Shown: in pieces, positions 9,431 through 18,409 of the stretch
Position numbering within the stretch: position 1 is the stretch's first letter
Layout of the letters: the number at the start of each line of letters is the position of its first letter
Source of the DNA: Comamonas sp. BIGb0124
GTDB taxonomy: Bacteria > Pseudomonadota > Gammaproteobacteria > Burkholderiales > Burkholderiaceae_C
Assembly: GCF_003752175.1 (NCBI RefSeq)
Contig: NZ_RJVF01000008.1
Span: forward strand, 744,001-808,000
Length of the DNA stretch: 64,000 nt
Reading direction: 5' to 3'
The notes under the pieces: generated by a model
Database searches by the model: none
Told to the model about the DNA's origin: nothing
What the model saw: the letters and a program-made list of their open reading frames with translations, nothing else
Program-made: the position numbers and the translations under genes

Positions 9431-9895
9431 ATGACTTTTCAGAAAACATCTCGCAACCGGCCATCGCCACCCCCCAGGCGGGTCGCCGCCCGCCGATGGG
9501 GTTGGGCCGCCGCTCTGGGGCTGCTGGTGCAGACCGCGGCGCAGGCGCAGTTTGTGCCCGGCACCGATCCCGTGGTGCTGAACTCGGCCGTCAGCGTGGA
9601 AATGATGCCGCTGGCCGAGAGCAAGTCCAAGGGGATCGAGGGCAGCGGCGAGATGCCGTCGTGGCTCAACGCCAAGGTGGTGCGCTACGAAGCCAAAGCC
9701 GGCAGTGCCGACCGGGGCTCGATTTCGACGGACACCGATGTAAACAGCTACACCTCGATTCAGAACGGGCGGCGCACCTGTGTCCAGGAAGTCGGCAGCA
9801 ACACGGTGGCCGCCGGAGCAGGCGGGCGATACGGCCCGGGACGCGGCGGCGATCAGATCGTGGTGTTGCGCGGCGACCTGATCAACGTCTGCTGA
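9431..9895 (+). CDS. Small exported protein of the repeat-protein cluster
   Basis: 154 residues. A basic start (NRPSPPPRRVAARR) and hydrophobic stretch ending AQAQ, cut near residue 40, indicate export. The mature part, about 115 residues, has Ser/Thr- and Asn-rich stretches (STDTDVNSYTS, VGSNTV) and two cysteines, one in RRTCV and one at the very end, which could form a disulfide. AAGGAG precedes the ATG. By position it may be a nucleator, chaperone or minor subunit comparable to CsgE/F or CsgB, but there is no sequence proof. Confidence 0.65.
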   Translation: MTFQKTSRNRPSPPPRRVAARRWGWAAALGLLVQTAAQAQFVPGTDPVVLNSAVSVEMMPLAESKSKGIEGSGEMPSWLNAKVVRYEAKAGSADRGSISTDTDVNSYTSIQNGRRTCVQEVGSNTVAAGAGGRYGPGRGGDQIVVLRGDLINVC

Positions 9896-10011
9896 GACGG
9901 ACGGCCGCGCGAGAAGCCATTCCTTGCGGCGCAAAGCCGTCGATCCGTTAGAAAAATAGGCAGGCAGGGGTCGACACGACATCCTCCGGCCTGAAAGAGG
10001 GAGATTCCGAT

Positions 10012-11757
10012 ATGAATGCACGCAAGACGATGCAGGCTGGCGCGTGGTCGTCACGCTGCTCCGACATCCGGCGGCCCAGCGGCGCCCGGCGCTTCATGCG
10101 CGGCATGGCGGCGGCGATGGCCTCGCTGCTGCTCTCGGCCTGCGGCAACATGGATGTCCGCAAGGATGCCGACTTCCAGTTGCATGGTCACACCCAGGAT
10201 CGCCCGGCCCTGCGGCCGACGCGCTCGATCTCGAGTTTCTCGGATTCGTTGATGTGCATGGACCGTCTGCTGCGGGAAGCGCGGGCATCGACGACGCTGA
10301 TCACCAGCAAGAACATCCCCGACTACTCGGGCAACGTGGCCGTGGCGACCAAGGACATGATCATCACGGCGCTGTCGCAGATGTCGCGCATGAGCAATGC
10401 CTTCCGGTTCGTGGACTACGAAGTGGACATCGTGCGCCAGGACACGGTGCAGAACCTGACCACGATCCTGCTCAACAACAACCAGTTGCAGTTGCAGCGC
10501 CCTGCGCTGTATGTCTCGGGTGCGGTGGCTTTTCTGGACCGCAGCGTGATCAGCAAACAAATGGATATCGGCGTCTCGGGTACCGATGCCGAGGCAGGCT
10601 ACAGCCGGACGCGAGGTGTGTCGCTTATGGGATTGGACTTGCACCTCGGCGATTTCCGCACACGCACACTCATTCCCGGACTGGATTCGGCCAACGAGAT
10701 CGTCATCGGTAATGGCGGCAGGGGGCTGGATCTGGCAGGACGCATCAACAGCTATGGCGTGCAGTTCAACGTGGGACGCGACTACACGCAAGGCACCGGC
10801 CCGGCCATGCGCACCCTGGTGGAGCTGGCGACGATCGAGCTGGTCGGCAAATGGGCCCGGCTGCCCTACTGGCAATGCCTGACCCTGGACCAGACCCATC
10901 CCGACTTTCAGCGCCAGTTGCTGGATTGGTACGAAGAGGGTTCGCCGGGAGCCCGGCAGAGTCTGGTCCAGCGCGCGTTGGGCCAGAAAGGTTACCTGCG
11001 GCCTCAGGCCGAAATCCTGCCCGGCAACGATCCGGTGCTCGTCAACGTGCTGGGCCAGTTCCAAGCCGACAGCGGTATCGTGGCAACGGGTGTGCTCGAT
11101 TTCAGCACCTACGAGCGTGCGCTGCGGGATTTCGTGTCGCTGGACCGCAATGGCGGCCTGGCGCGGGTGGGCTGGGTGCCCTCGGGCGGCGGCCTGCCCG
11201 TGGCGAATCTTCAGCCAGGCGCGGCCGGCGGCTCCGAGGGGGTCCGGCGTACGGTTGAACTGCGCGTGGAAAACCTCTTTGCAGGCCGCGCGGGTTTTGC
11301 ACCCGCCGAACAGGTGTTCCTGACGGCACGGGTCTCGCGCAACTCGCATCTGTATTGCTATCTCGCCAATGCTTCCGGCGTCATGCGGCTGCTGCCCAAC
11401 GAAACGAACTCCCAATCGCTTGTCGCCGCCAACCATGCCATCCGCATTCCGGACTGGATGAGCCCCACACCGGGCTTCATCCTGCAGGCCGATCGTCCGG
11501 GTATCGAGTCGGTCACCTGCCTTGCGACGGACCGCCCGATTCTGGCCGAGCTGCCCGAAGTCTTCCGCGGCGAACCCATTCGGCCCATCCCTGGCATCCG
11601 CAATGTCGCCGAACTGCTGCAGGCCCACGACGGACTCGCCGACAGCAACACCTTCACGCAAGCCCGAGCCGAATGGCGGGTGCTGGAGTCGCCCCGCGGC
11701 ACGGCATCTGCCGTCCCTGCGGCACCCACCGCTTCGGCTTCTGCCACCGCGAGGTGA
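10012..11757 (+). CDS. CsgG-like lipoprotein with peptidoglycan-binding-like and DUF4384 domains
   Basis: 581 residues. The lipobox LLSAC puts the lipid on C44; an alternative start at M29 would give a more normal signal peptide. Residues ~70-300 resemble CsgG, the outer-membrane curli secretion channel (FRFVDYE, a long amphipathic region, then a final helix before the WARLPYWQC segment). About 330-380 looks like a peptidoglycan-binding-type helical unit, and 410-540 matches DUF4384 (L-Y-C-Y-L..., LLPNE, then a D-x-P motif). Probably an outer-membrane export or assembly channel for the repeat protein. The CsgG call is from fold pattern and context only. Confidence 0.65.
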   Translation: MNARKTMQAGAWSSRCSDIRRPSGARRFMRGMAAAMASLLLSACGNMDVRKDADFQLHGHTQDRPALRPTRSISSFSDSLMCMDRLLREARASTTLITSKNIPDYSGNVAVATKDMIITALSQMSRMSNAFRFVDYEVDIVRQDTVQNLTTILLNNNQLQLQRPALYVSGAVAFLDRSVISKQMDIGVSGTDAEAGYSRTRGVSLMGLDLHLGDFRTRTLIPGLDSANEIVIGNGGRGLDLAGRINSYGVQFNVGRDYTQGTGPAMRTLVELATIELVGKWARLPYWQCLTLDQTHPDFQRQLLDWYEEGSPGARQSLVQRALGQKGYLRPQAEILPGNDPVLVNVLGQFQADSGIVATGVLDFSTYERALRDFVSLDRNGGLARVGWVPSGGGLPVANLQPGAAGGSEGVRRTVELRVENLFAGRAGFAPAEQVFLTARVSRNSHLYCYLANASGVMRLLPNETNSQSLVAANHAIRIPDWMSPTPGFILQADRPGIESVTCLATDRPILAELPEVFRGEPIRPIPGIRNVAELLQAHDGLADSNTFTQARAEWRVLESPRGTASAVPAAPTASASATAR

Positions 11758-11759
11758 CC

Positions 11760-13127
11760 ATGACGACTTCTCGGAATGCCCCCCTCTCGTGCCGCCCCTC
11801 CAAGACCGGCGGCGTGACCGATGCCCGGAGACTGGCCGGCCAGCGCTCGGAATCAGGTACGGAAGACGCCTGCTCGCGGCAACGGCGCCGCCAGCGGCTT
11901 CATGCCGACATCGTGCTGAGATGGTGCGCCGCCGTTGTCCTGGCGCTGGTGTTGAGTGCGCTGCCGGCCTTGACGACATATGCGCAGCTCGTCGCGGTAC
12001 CGGCCGAAGCGATGCCATCGCAGGATCCGCTCTTTCCGATCGTGCCACCAGGCCCCGACCCGCTCGAGCGCCAGCCTCGCCGCAATGCCATCCGCATCGC
12101 CCCTGCAGAAGACCCGCGCTGGCAGAAGGACCTCGAACGCCTGAGCACGTTCGCCGCCGGTGGCCAGATTCTGAAGGAACCGCCGGGCAGCCGGCACATG
12201 AGCTTTCCCGCCCAGCGTGCGGAAGCGGCATGGCTGATGGGTTTGCTGCGCCTCCATGGACTGCCGAACGGCGGCGATGCGGGCGAGGCACACCAATGGT
12301 TCGAGCGCGCCCAGGCATCCGGTTCACGGATCGCGGAGGCCGGGCTTGCCTGGTGCGCCATCGACGGCTGCGGACAGCCGCCGTCAAGAACGGAGGCCGA
12401 AAGGTGGCTGACGCGCCTCGACGGCAGTTCGCCCGCCTTGGCGCAATACCTTCGATGGCTGATGATCACACGCACCCACGCCGCATCCGAAACCGGTGCG
12501 TCGGCCAGCACGTCGACACCGGACAACACCGACCCGGAGGCGCGTGCGCATCTGCTGCGGGCCGCGCGCCAGGGCGACATCAATGCGCTCATCGCGCTGG
12601 GCATGAGGGAAGCCGAAGCCGGCCAATTCGCCGAAGCGCGCATGCGTTTTCGACAAGCCGCATCTCGCTCTGCCGCAGCGGCCAGCAACGTGCGCATCAT
12701 GAACGAGCGCTTGGGAGACACGCCTGCAAGCGCTTCGGCGGGTGGGCCGAGCGGCTCCGGTCCGGCGCCGCCGCGTGTCGAGCCGATGCACGAGGTGTTT
12801 GCACAGGCCCAGCGGTTTCACCGAGGCCAGGGGACGCCGGTCAACTTCAGCGAGGCGATACGTCTCTATCGTCTCGCGGCACAGCAGGGCCATGCCGAGG
12901 CCCAGCGCATGCTGGCATTGATTTTTTCGCGCGTCACCCCGAACGGTCAGTTGGATGTGAACTGGATGCAGCAACTGGCGTATGTGGATACCACGCGACC
13001 GCAATCCAGCTTCGGCTCGCCGGTGGTCACGCCCCAGTTGCAGCAAGAGCCGACGCCTCTGTTCCATCTGCTGCCGGCCGACTGGCGCGATGCGGTGCTG
13101 CAGTTCCGTCAGCCCAAGGTTCGCTGA
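11760..13127 (+). CDS. Exported Sel1/TPR-type repeat protein
   Basis: 455 residues. A long basic N-terminus leads to a hydrophobic segment (~54-77, ending TTYAQ), a likely uncleaved anchor or late signal peptide. The body is alpha-helical with Sel1-like units, clearest at about 370-410 (A-x-R-x-x-G-Q-G-x-x-x-N-x-x-E-A, L-Y-x-x-A-A-x-Q-G-H-A-E-A). The start lies three bases after the upstream stop, with GAGGTG as ribosome site, so the two genes are coupled. Likely a periplasmic scaffold or assembly partner for the export system; inferred. Confidence 0.7.
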   Translation: MTTSRNAPLSCRPSKTGGVTDARRLAGQRSESGTEDACSRQRRRQRLHADIVLRWCAAVVLALVLSALPALTTYAQLVAVPAEAMPSQDPLFPIVPPGPDPLERQPRRNAIRIAPAEDPRWQKDLERLSTFAAGGQILKEPPGSRHMSFPAQRAEAAWLMGLLRLHGLPNGGDAGEAHQWFERAQASGSRIAEAGLAWCAIDGCGQPPSRTEAERWLTRLDGSSPALAQYLRWLMITRTHAASETGASASTSTPDNTDPEARAHLLRAARQGDINALIALGMREAEAGQFAEARMRFRQAASRSAAAASNVRIMNERLGDTPASASAGGPSGSGPAPPRVEPMHEVFAQAQRFHRGQGTPVNFSEAIRLYRLAAQQGHAEAQRMLALIFSRVTPNGQLDVNWMQQLAYVDTTRPQSSFGSPVVTPQLQQEPTPLFHLLPADWRDAVLQFRQPKVR

Positions 13128-13241
13128 TGTGCCGGTTATCCTGAACGGTGTCGTTGGAGCTCGAACCTGAGCTCAGCCGGATCGAGCCCCAAGCCCGCGC
13201 AGGCAGGCGAACCGGCGACGGGGGGGGTCGGGCCGGCCGCA

Positions 13242-13751
13242 TCATCCTCGCCAGTCGCTGCGAGTCCCTGCGGGCTTGCGCAATGTCGGACGGAAGACCT
13301 CTTCGGCAGAGGGCTCCGACAAGGCCGCCAACGCCTCTGGCTCCGGCAGGACGGCAGGACGTCGCGCCCGCATGAAGAGGCCCAATCCCTGATTGGACCG
13401 CTCGAACACCACACCTTCCGCGATCAGCGTGGCCGTCATGCCATGGGCGACATATGAAGCGGCAGAACCACGTTGCCCTCGATCGAGTCGCGCCGATATG
13501 GCCTCCCATGCAGCCTGTGCGGCACGGCCGGTGTCCGATTTCGTATAGGTCACCAGCGCCTCGAGCGGCGGTGCCGCCCCCCGTGCCGAATCGACTGCCG
13601 GTTGCACCAGCGCATCGATCAGCGCTTGAATCGCGGCAAGACCGTCCCTGGCCTTGCGTTGGTCGAGCAGGCCTTCACGCGCCAGTCGAGCGAGCGCCAG
13701 TAGTGTCTCTGTCTGCTGTGCAACGACGTTCGACTTGTTTTCTTCGCTCAT
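13242..13751 (-). CDS. Hypothetical helical protein
   Basis: 169 residues, starting MSEENKSNVVAQQ. The frame is open further upstream, but GGAGTAGGT before this ATG decides the start. The predicted structure is mostly helical, with many Ala and Arg and no signal or membrane segment. It begins about 390 bases after pgaD on the same strand and could be co-transcribed weakly with it. No family recognised. Confidence 0.55.
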   Translation of the reverse strand: MSEENKSNVVAQQTETLLALARLAREGLLDQRKARDGLAAIQALIDALVQPAVDSARGAAPPLEALVTYTKSDTGRAAQAAWEAISARLDRGQRGSAASYVAHGMTATLIAEGVVFERSNQGLGLFMRARRPAVLPEPEALAALSEPSAEEVFRPTLRKPAGTRSDWRG

Positions 13752-14139
13752 ACCTACTCCGTAAAAAAGTCCGATGGGGCCAGGGTTCAGGGCGATGGGG
13801 AGGGCCGTCGGCGCGGATGTGCAGGCAGGCCGGTCTTCCGTCTTGGACCGGGGGCCCAAACGGAGATCGAGCCCGTGCCGACCTTCCATTGAAGGCAGGC
13901 GGACACGATGCCGGCAGCAAGGAGTGGACACGATCGGTCGATCGATACGAACCGTTTCGCAGTGGCCGATCCGGCCAGGCAACCCCACATGTAACAACAC
14001 GTTCGTACACGCCGTGTTCCTTGAATGTCCGATCGTCGGCGATCGAACCTTGGGGCCATTCGACCCCATTCTTAGCGCCTTTGCCCAAATTGTCCAATTC
14101 AGGCAACTAGTACGTTCAGTTACCGCCTGCCGCCTGGCC
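13752..14139. other. Gap after pgaD
   Basis: About 390 bases with no supportable gene. It contains the upstream region of the 13242 gene. No clear terminator of the pga operon was found. Confidence 0.35.
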
Positions 14140-14898
14140 TCAAGGACGTCCTTGCGAGGGGTACACGGGTGTCAGGTGCCAAGGCTCGGACGCTGCCGTG
14201 ACGGGAGGCGCTGCATGGGCACCGGAAAAGTTTGCCAGGCCGGTGGGATGCGGCGCAGCGAGCGGAGGCAAGGGCATGTCGATCGCATGGATCAGGCGTC
14301 CTTCGTCGTTGTGCTGCACGCGAAGCTGGCGCGACTGTTGCCAGACGAACAGGTCGTGCCGGTGGAGCGCCGCATATTTTGCGATTTCTGCAAGGGTCGC
14401 AAAACGCGGTGTCCAGGCTTTTCCTGCACGCATCGGCGATGCTGCATGCCCATCGTATGCCGGGCTTTCGTGATGCGAATGTCCATGCTCGTCGTCCGGC
14501 TGACGATGGATGCGATGGCGCATGAGCATGAACAGCGAGGTGACCACGATGGCGCCCAGCACGACCATCGCCAGGACACGGTGCTCGGGAGCCTGGGGGA
14601 CAAAGTGCCGCCACAGGTGAAGACCGATGAGTAGCCATGCGATTCCCACCAGAGCCGGCCGGACCCAGTGCAACCAGAAGTAGAACAGCGGGTTGCCAAG
14701 CGCCCTGTGCTGCTCGCGGAGTTCGCGGTAGCTCAGCAGCGCGAGATCGATGATCAGAGGCGACTCTCCAGGCACAGACCACGGGACATCGCGAAACGCG
14801 ACCTCTCGTTTGGTGCGGAACCGGCGGTAGCGCGCCGGCTGGCCCGAGGTGTGACTTGCGTTGCTGAGTGTCTGAATACGGGTACGTGCATTAGGCAT
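14140..14898 (-). CDS. pgaD: PgaD, PNAG synthase accessory subunit
   Basis: 252 residues. Two membrane segments (~71-95 and 107-128) lie between a basic N-terminus and a long C-terminal cytoplasmic part, with a His-rich stretch (HGHSHHES) at ~136-143. PgaD stabilises PgaC and forms with it the cyclic-di-GMP-dependent synthase of poly-beta-1,6-N-acetylglucosamine. Its start overlaps the end of pgaC by eight bases. Family sequence is weakly conserved; context makes the call. Longer than E. coli PgaD (~137 residues). Confidence 0.85.
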   Translation of the reverse strand: MPNARTRIQTLSNASHTSGQPARYRRFRTKREVAFRDVPWSVPGESPLIIDLALLSYRELREQHRALGNPLFYFWLHWVRPALVGIAWLLIGLHLWRHFVPQAPEHRVLAMVVLGAIVVTSLFMLMRHRIHRQPDDEHGHSHHESPAYDGHAASPMRAGKAWTPRFATLAEIAKYAALHRHDLFVWQQSRQLRVQHNDEGRLIHAIDMPLPPLAAPHPTGLANFSGAHAAPPVTAASEPWHLTPVYPSQGRP

Positions 14899-16168
14899 GG
14901 TGAACTCCTCGGTCGGGACTGGTCCAGATGGCGCGCCGGCCTCTGCGGCGCATGACCATGATGGGCAGAGCCACCACGGTGCAAAACATGCTGATCAACC
15001 AAAAGGCAATCGGATACCAGACCGTCCAGGCGTAATAACGCAGGAGATCACGGTCGTAGTGGCGGTCGATCACCAGGCTCACCAGAATCTGCAGCAGACA
15101 GGTGGCCGCGAGCAGCCCGCCGTGCCAGGCCGGAATGAAAGTGGGCTGGGTCGCCCCGGGCAACCCGAGCAGCACGATCGCCAGCAGCATCAGCACAAAC
15201 ATGACGAAGGCCCACAGCACGCTGGCAAAGTATTCGATGAAGATCGGCCACATGCGCCATTGCCTGGGAGAAGCCACAGCGCCGCTGTAGCGCGTCAGGG
15301 TCTGCAGCCCGCCGATCGCCCAGCGCAGGCGTTGCTTGAACAATCCACGCAAGGTTTCCGGCATCAGGATCCAGCACAGCGCTCGCGCTTCGAACTCCAC
15401 CCGCCAGCCCTTGAGTTGCAGGCGCCAGGTGATGTCGATGTCCTCGGTCAGCGCCTCGGGGTTCCAGCATCCGACTTCCAGCAGCGCCTTGCGCCTGAAC
15501 ATCGCGATCACGCCGGATACGGTAAACAGCCGGCCCCACATCTGCTGCGAGCGCTTGATCAGGCCGATGGTCGAGGAGAACTCGCCCACCTGCATGCGCC
15601 CCAGCAACGTGGTGCGATTGCGGATACGAGGGTTGCCGGTGATGGCACCGACGTGCGGCGACTGGCGCATGCGCAGCACCATCCAGGCGACGGCGTCGGA
15701 GTCGGTCAGTGCATCGCCGTCGATTCCGAGGATGTACTCGCCACGCGCCAGCAACGCGGCGGTGTTGAGGCCGACCGCCTTGCCCTGGTTGGTTTCGTGG
15801 TGCACGGCGCGCAGGCGCGAGTCCTGCCGGCACAGCTCGTCGAGGATCTCCGCAGTGGCATCGGTGCTGCCGTCGTTGACCAGGATGACTTCGAAGTTCG
15901 GATAGAAGGTCTGCTGCAGCCGGGAGACCACTTCCCGGATATGCCGTGCCTCGTTGAAACACGGCACCACGATGGAGACCATCGGCCAAGTCTTGTAGGC
16001 ACTCAGAGGATCGAAATCCAGCGTGTCGGATTTCTCGAAGATCCAGGCATGCACGGCACCGCCGAACATCCATACCCAGGCCATGACAAAGGGGTAGTAG
16101 AACGCATACCAGTACAGCGGCTGCAAGACGGAAGCGCTGAATCCGCTCAGGTTGTTGAGGAAGTCCAT
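14891..16168 (-). CDS. pgaC: PgaC, poly-beta-1,6-N-acetylglucosamine synthase
   Basis: 425 residues. A family-2 glycosyltransferase with membrane segments at the N-terminus (~17-40) and C-terminus (~305-420). Motifs: V-P-C-F-N-E (UDP-sugar binding), NDGSTD, the DxD-type GIDGDA, the acceptor-site TEDIDITWR, and QRLRWAIG, the Q-x-x-R-W processive signature. It polymerises UDP-GlcNAc into PNAG at the inner membrane. Four bases separate it from pgaB. Identity is secure. Confidence 0.95.
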   Translation of the reverse strand: MDFLNNLSGFSASVLQPLYWYAFYYPFVMAWVWMFGGAVHAWIFEKSDTLDFDPLSAYKTWPMVSIVVPCFNEARHIREVVSRLQQTFYPNFEVILVNDGSTDATAEILDELCRQDSRLRAVHHETNQGKAVGLNTAALLARGEYILGIDGDALTDSDAVAWMVLRMRQSPHVGAITGNPRIRNRTTLLGRMQVGEFSSTIGLIKRSQQMWGRLFTVSGVIAMFRRKALLEVGCWNPEALTEDIDITWRLQLKGWRVEFEARALCWILMPETLRGLFKQRLRWAIGGLQTLTRYSGAVASPRQWRMWPIFIEYFASVLWAFVMFVLMLLAIVLLGLPGATQPTFIPAWHGGLLAATCLLQILVSLVIDRHYDRDLLRYYAWTVWYPIAFWLISMFCTVVALPIMVMRRRGRRAIWTSPDRGVHHA

Positions 16169-16171
16169 GGC

Positions 16172-18409
16172 CTAGCGGGTTTGTTGAATGGATCGGACCG
16201 TGCCGCCCAGCCCCGCGAGGGGCCTGGCTGCGGCGGCGGCAGAAAGCGCACGCCCGTTGCGGGGCGCCGCCGGAGCGGCCACGGCCGGCGGCTGCGGCTC
16301 GGCGGTCGGTGCACTGCGACCCGGCGCCAGACCCTGGAGGCTGTCGTAGGTGGAGAGCACGCGGCGCAACATGTCCGAGCCCGGCTGATTGGCGAGGAAG
16401 TCGTCCGGGTAGTAGGCGAAATGCCGGATGCCCATGCGCTTGAGCAACATGAACTGATGCTCGAGCACGTCGTCGGGGATCGGCCGGTCTGCGTGCCGCC
16501 AGTCGCGTGCCTGCAATTCGAAAATCGTCTTCTGTACACCCCCCGGCGTCCTGAGCGCCCGGCGTGCAAGCGCCTGCAGCCAGCCGTCGGCATCCCGCTG
16601 CTTTTCCATGTAGGGCATGGCCATCACGGCGACGTAGTTGTAGGCGGCCAATGCGCTTTCGTAATCCTGCGACATCCATTGGGCCGCGGCCTTGTCGAGC
16701 AAGGGCGGCGCGTAGAGGTTTCTGGCCGTCAGCAACTCCGGGCGCCAGCGCCTGAGCGTTTGCGCAAGGCTCAGCGTGAAATCGGTCAGGTGCCGGGTCT
16801 TGGCCTGTGCCCAGGCCGCGGCCAGAACCGGGTCGCTGCGCAGAGCCTGGATGTCCGCGGGCAGCCCCCAGCCGGCATAGGCCTGCAGGGCTTCCGGGCT
16901 CACGTCCTCGTCGTCGCCCAAGGTCGCGTCGTCATGGAACAGGATGCCGTCCGCCTGCGTGTAGCGCCCCAGGTCGTCGTAGATTTCGGTGATCACGCGC
17001 CGGGTGTCTTCCGCATACGGAGACAGACGCTGGTAACGGCCGTCCGTGTTCACGTCCGGCAAGGTCTGGACCAGCGTGCGGGCCTGCGCGTGGTCCGCCG
17101 GCAGATTGAAGGCCATGACGGGCATCCAGGCATACACACGCGCCGGCGTCCGGGTCTTGATCTGCCAGGCCACGCGCCCGAACAAGTCGGATCGCATGGG
17201 CAGGTGCCGATTGGGGAAGTACAGTGCATCGGCCTCGCCATTGCCGTCGGGATCGGCATAGGCTTGCAGGAACACGCTGGACACGCCGACGCTCTTGATC
17301 CGTTCGAGCAAGGCCGAGAGATTGGCATCCTGCTGCACGGGATCGCTGTCGTAGACGTAGTCCAGGTCCACGTGCATGGCCCGATGGATGGGACGGATGC
17401 CCTCCCCTTCCGGCTGGCTGAGCATCGCGGACTGGTAGTTCGCCGCATTGTTGCTGTACGAGGCCAGAGCACGCCGGACGACGGACAGCGAGGTGCCGGC
17501 GTTGTTCGCTCCCGGTGTCAGGGTCATGGTGATCGGCATACCGGCCCGGCCGGCGGCGTCGAGAGCCAGTTGGTTGTAGGCGCCGTAAGGCCACACCATC
17601 GTGCGCACCACATGGCCGGTGTGCTGCTCGATGAGCGCGCGACTGTGCCTGAGATCGCCTTCGATGCGCGCGACATACTGCGCATCGGTCTCGTAGGAGC
17701 CCGTCGAAGGATCGTACGCGTGGGTGACGGCGGCCGGGATCAGGTTGCCTTGCGGGTTGGCCTGGATGCCGGTGTGCATGGCATGGCTGTGGCTGGCCAG
17801 TTCGACCAGGCCGGAATCGGCCATCTCCTTGATTCGCGCCCAGCTCAGAAAGGCATCGCGCGGCTGCAGGGTGTTGCCGAACTCCACCTGCTGCCCGCTC
17901 GGGACTTCGAGCCATTGAGTCACCAGCGCCAGCACCGCCGGGTATCCGAACTGCTGCAGGAGCGGGAAGACATGGCTGTAGAAACTGGTGTAGCCGTCGT
18001 CGAAGGTCAGCAGCACGGAACGGTCGGGCAAGGGCTGCCCGCCTTGCCGCGACTCCGCAATGCGCTGCAGACTGACCGGGTGGTAGTCGTGCGTCTTCAG
18101 CCAGCTCAAGAAATCCAGCAGATCCCGCGCCGAGGTCCGCGTCGCGTCGGCAGGCATCGTGGACGGCGCCTTGAGGTTGTCCACGACGTCGTGCAATGCA
18201 ATGACACGGAAGGTCTGGCCATCGTTGACGTCGGGCTGCGGCAACTGCTGCGCATGGCCGGGACTCAGAGCGCATGCCAGTGTCGCCAGCCATACCCCCA
18301 TTGCCGACAGGACTCGACGCCGGAGCGACCCCAGCCTGCCTCGTCCCTGTTCGACGTGTGCAGCGTTTGCCGCAGGTCGACGGTCTGTGTGGAATGAAGA
18401 ATTTTTCAT
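16172..18409 (-). CDS. pgaB: PgaB, PNAG de-N-acetylase
   Basis: 745 residues. A signal sequence or lipoprotein-like N-terminus ends ACALSPGHA. The polysaccharide deacetylase domain (~60-290) has TFDDG and the HSHAMH metal-binding motif, followed by WPYG. The C-terminal ~300-640 is the PgaB hydrolase-like domain (DLDYVYDSD, WMP, FHDDA). It removes part of the acetyl groups in the periplasm, which is needed for export through PgaA. The ATGA overlap with pgaA shows translational coupling. Confidence 0.94.
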   Translation of the reverse strand: MKNSSFHTDRRPAANAAHVEQGRGRLGSLRRRVLSAMGVWLATLACALSPGHAQQLPQPDVNDGQTFRVIALHDVVDNLKAPSTMPADATRTSARDLLDFLSWLKTHDYHPVSLQRIAESRQGGQPLPDRSVLLTFDDGYTSFYSHVFPLLQQFGYPAVLALVTQWLEVPSGQQVEFGNTLQPRDAFLSWARIKEMADSGLVELASHSHAMHTGIQANPQGNLIPAAVTHAYDPSTGSYETDAQYVARIEGDLRHSRALIEQHTGHVVRTMVWPYGAYNQLALDAAGRAGMPITMTLTPGANNAGTSLSVVRRALASYSNNAANYQSAMLSQPEGEGIRPIHRAMHVDLDYVYDSDPVQQDANLSALLERIKSVGVSSVFLQAYADPDGNGEADALYFPNRHLPMRSDLFGRVAWQIKTRTPARVYAWMPVMAFNLPADHAQARTLVQTLPDVNTDGRYQRLSPYAEDTRRVITEIYDDLGRYTQADGILFHDDATLGDDEDVSPEALQAYAGWGLPADIQALRSDPVLAAAWAQAKTRHLTDFTLSLAQTLRRWRPELLTARNLYAPPLLDKAAAQWMSQDYESALAAYNYVAVMAMPYMEKQRDADGWLQALARRALRTPGGVQKTIFELQARDWRHADRPIPDDVLEHQFMLLKRMGIRHFAYYPDDFLANQPGSDMLRRVLSTYDSLQGLAPGRSAPTAEPQPPAVAAPAAPRNGRALSAAAAARPLAGLGGTVRSIQQTR

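Noticed and set aside
10051-12387. Long minus-strand open frame opposite the CsgG-like gene
   Set aside because: Composition is that of an antisense shadow; the plus-strand frame has a lipobox, coherent domains and ribosome sites.
14897-18397. A very long open frame (over 1,100 codons) on the plus strand
   Set aside because: It is antisense to pgaC and pgaB, an effect of high GC at third positions. Its product is low-complexity His/Gln/Arg/Gly with no family likeness.
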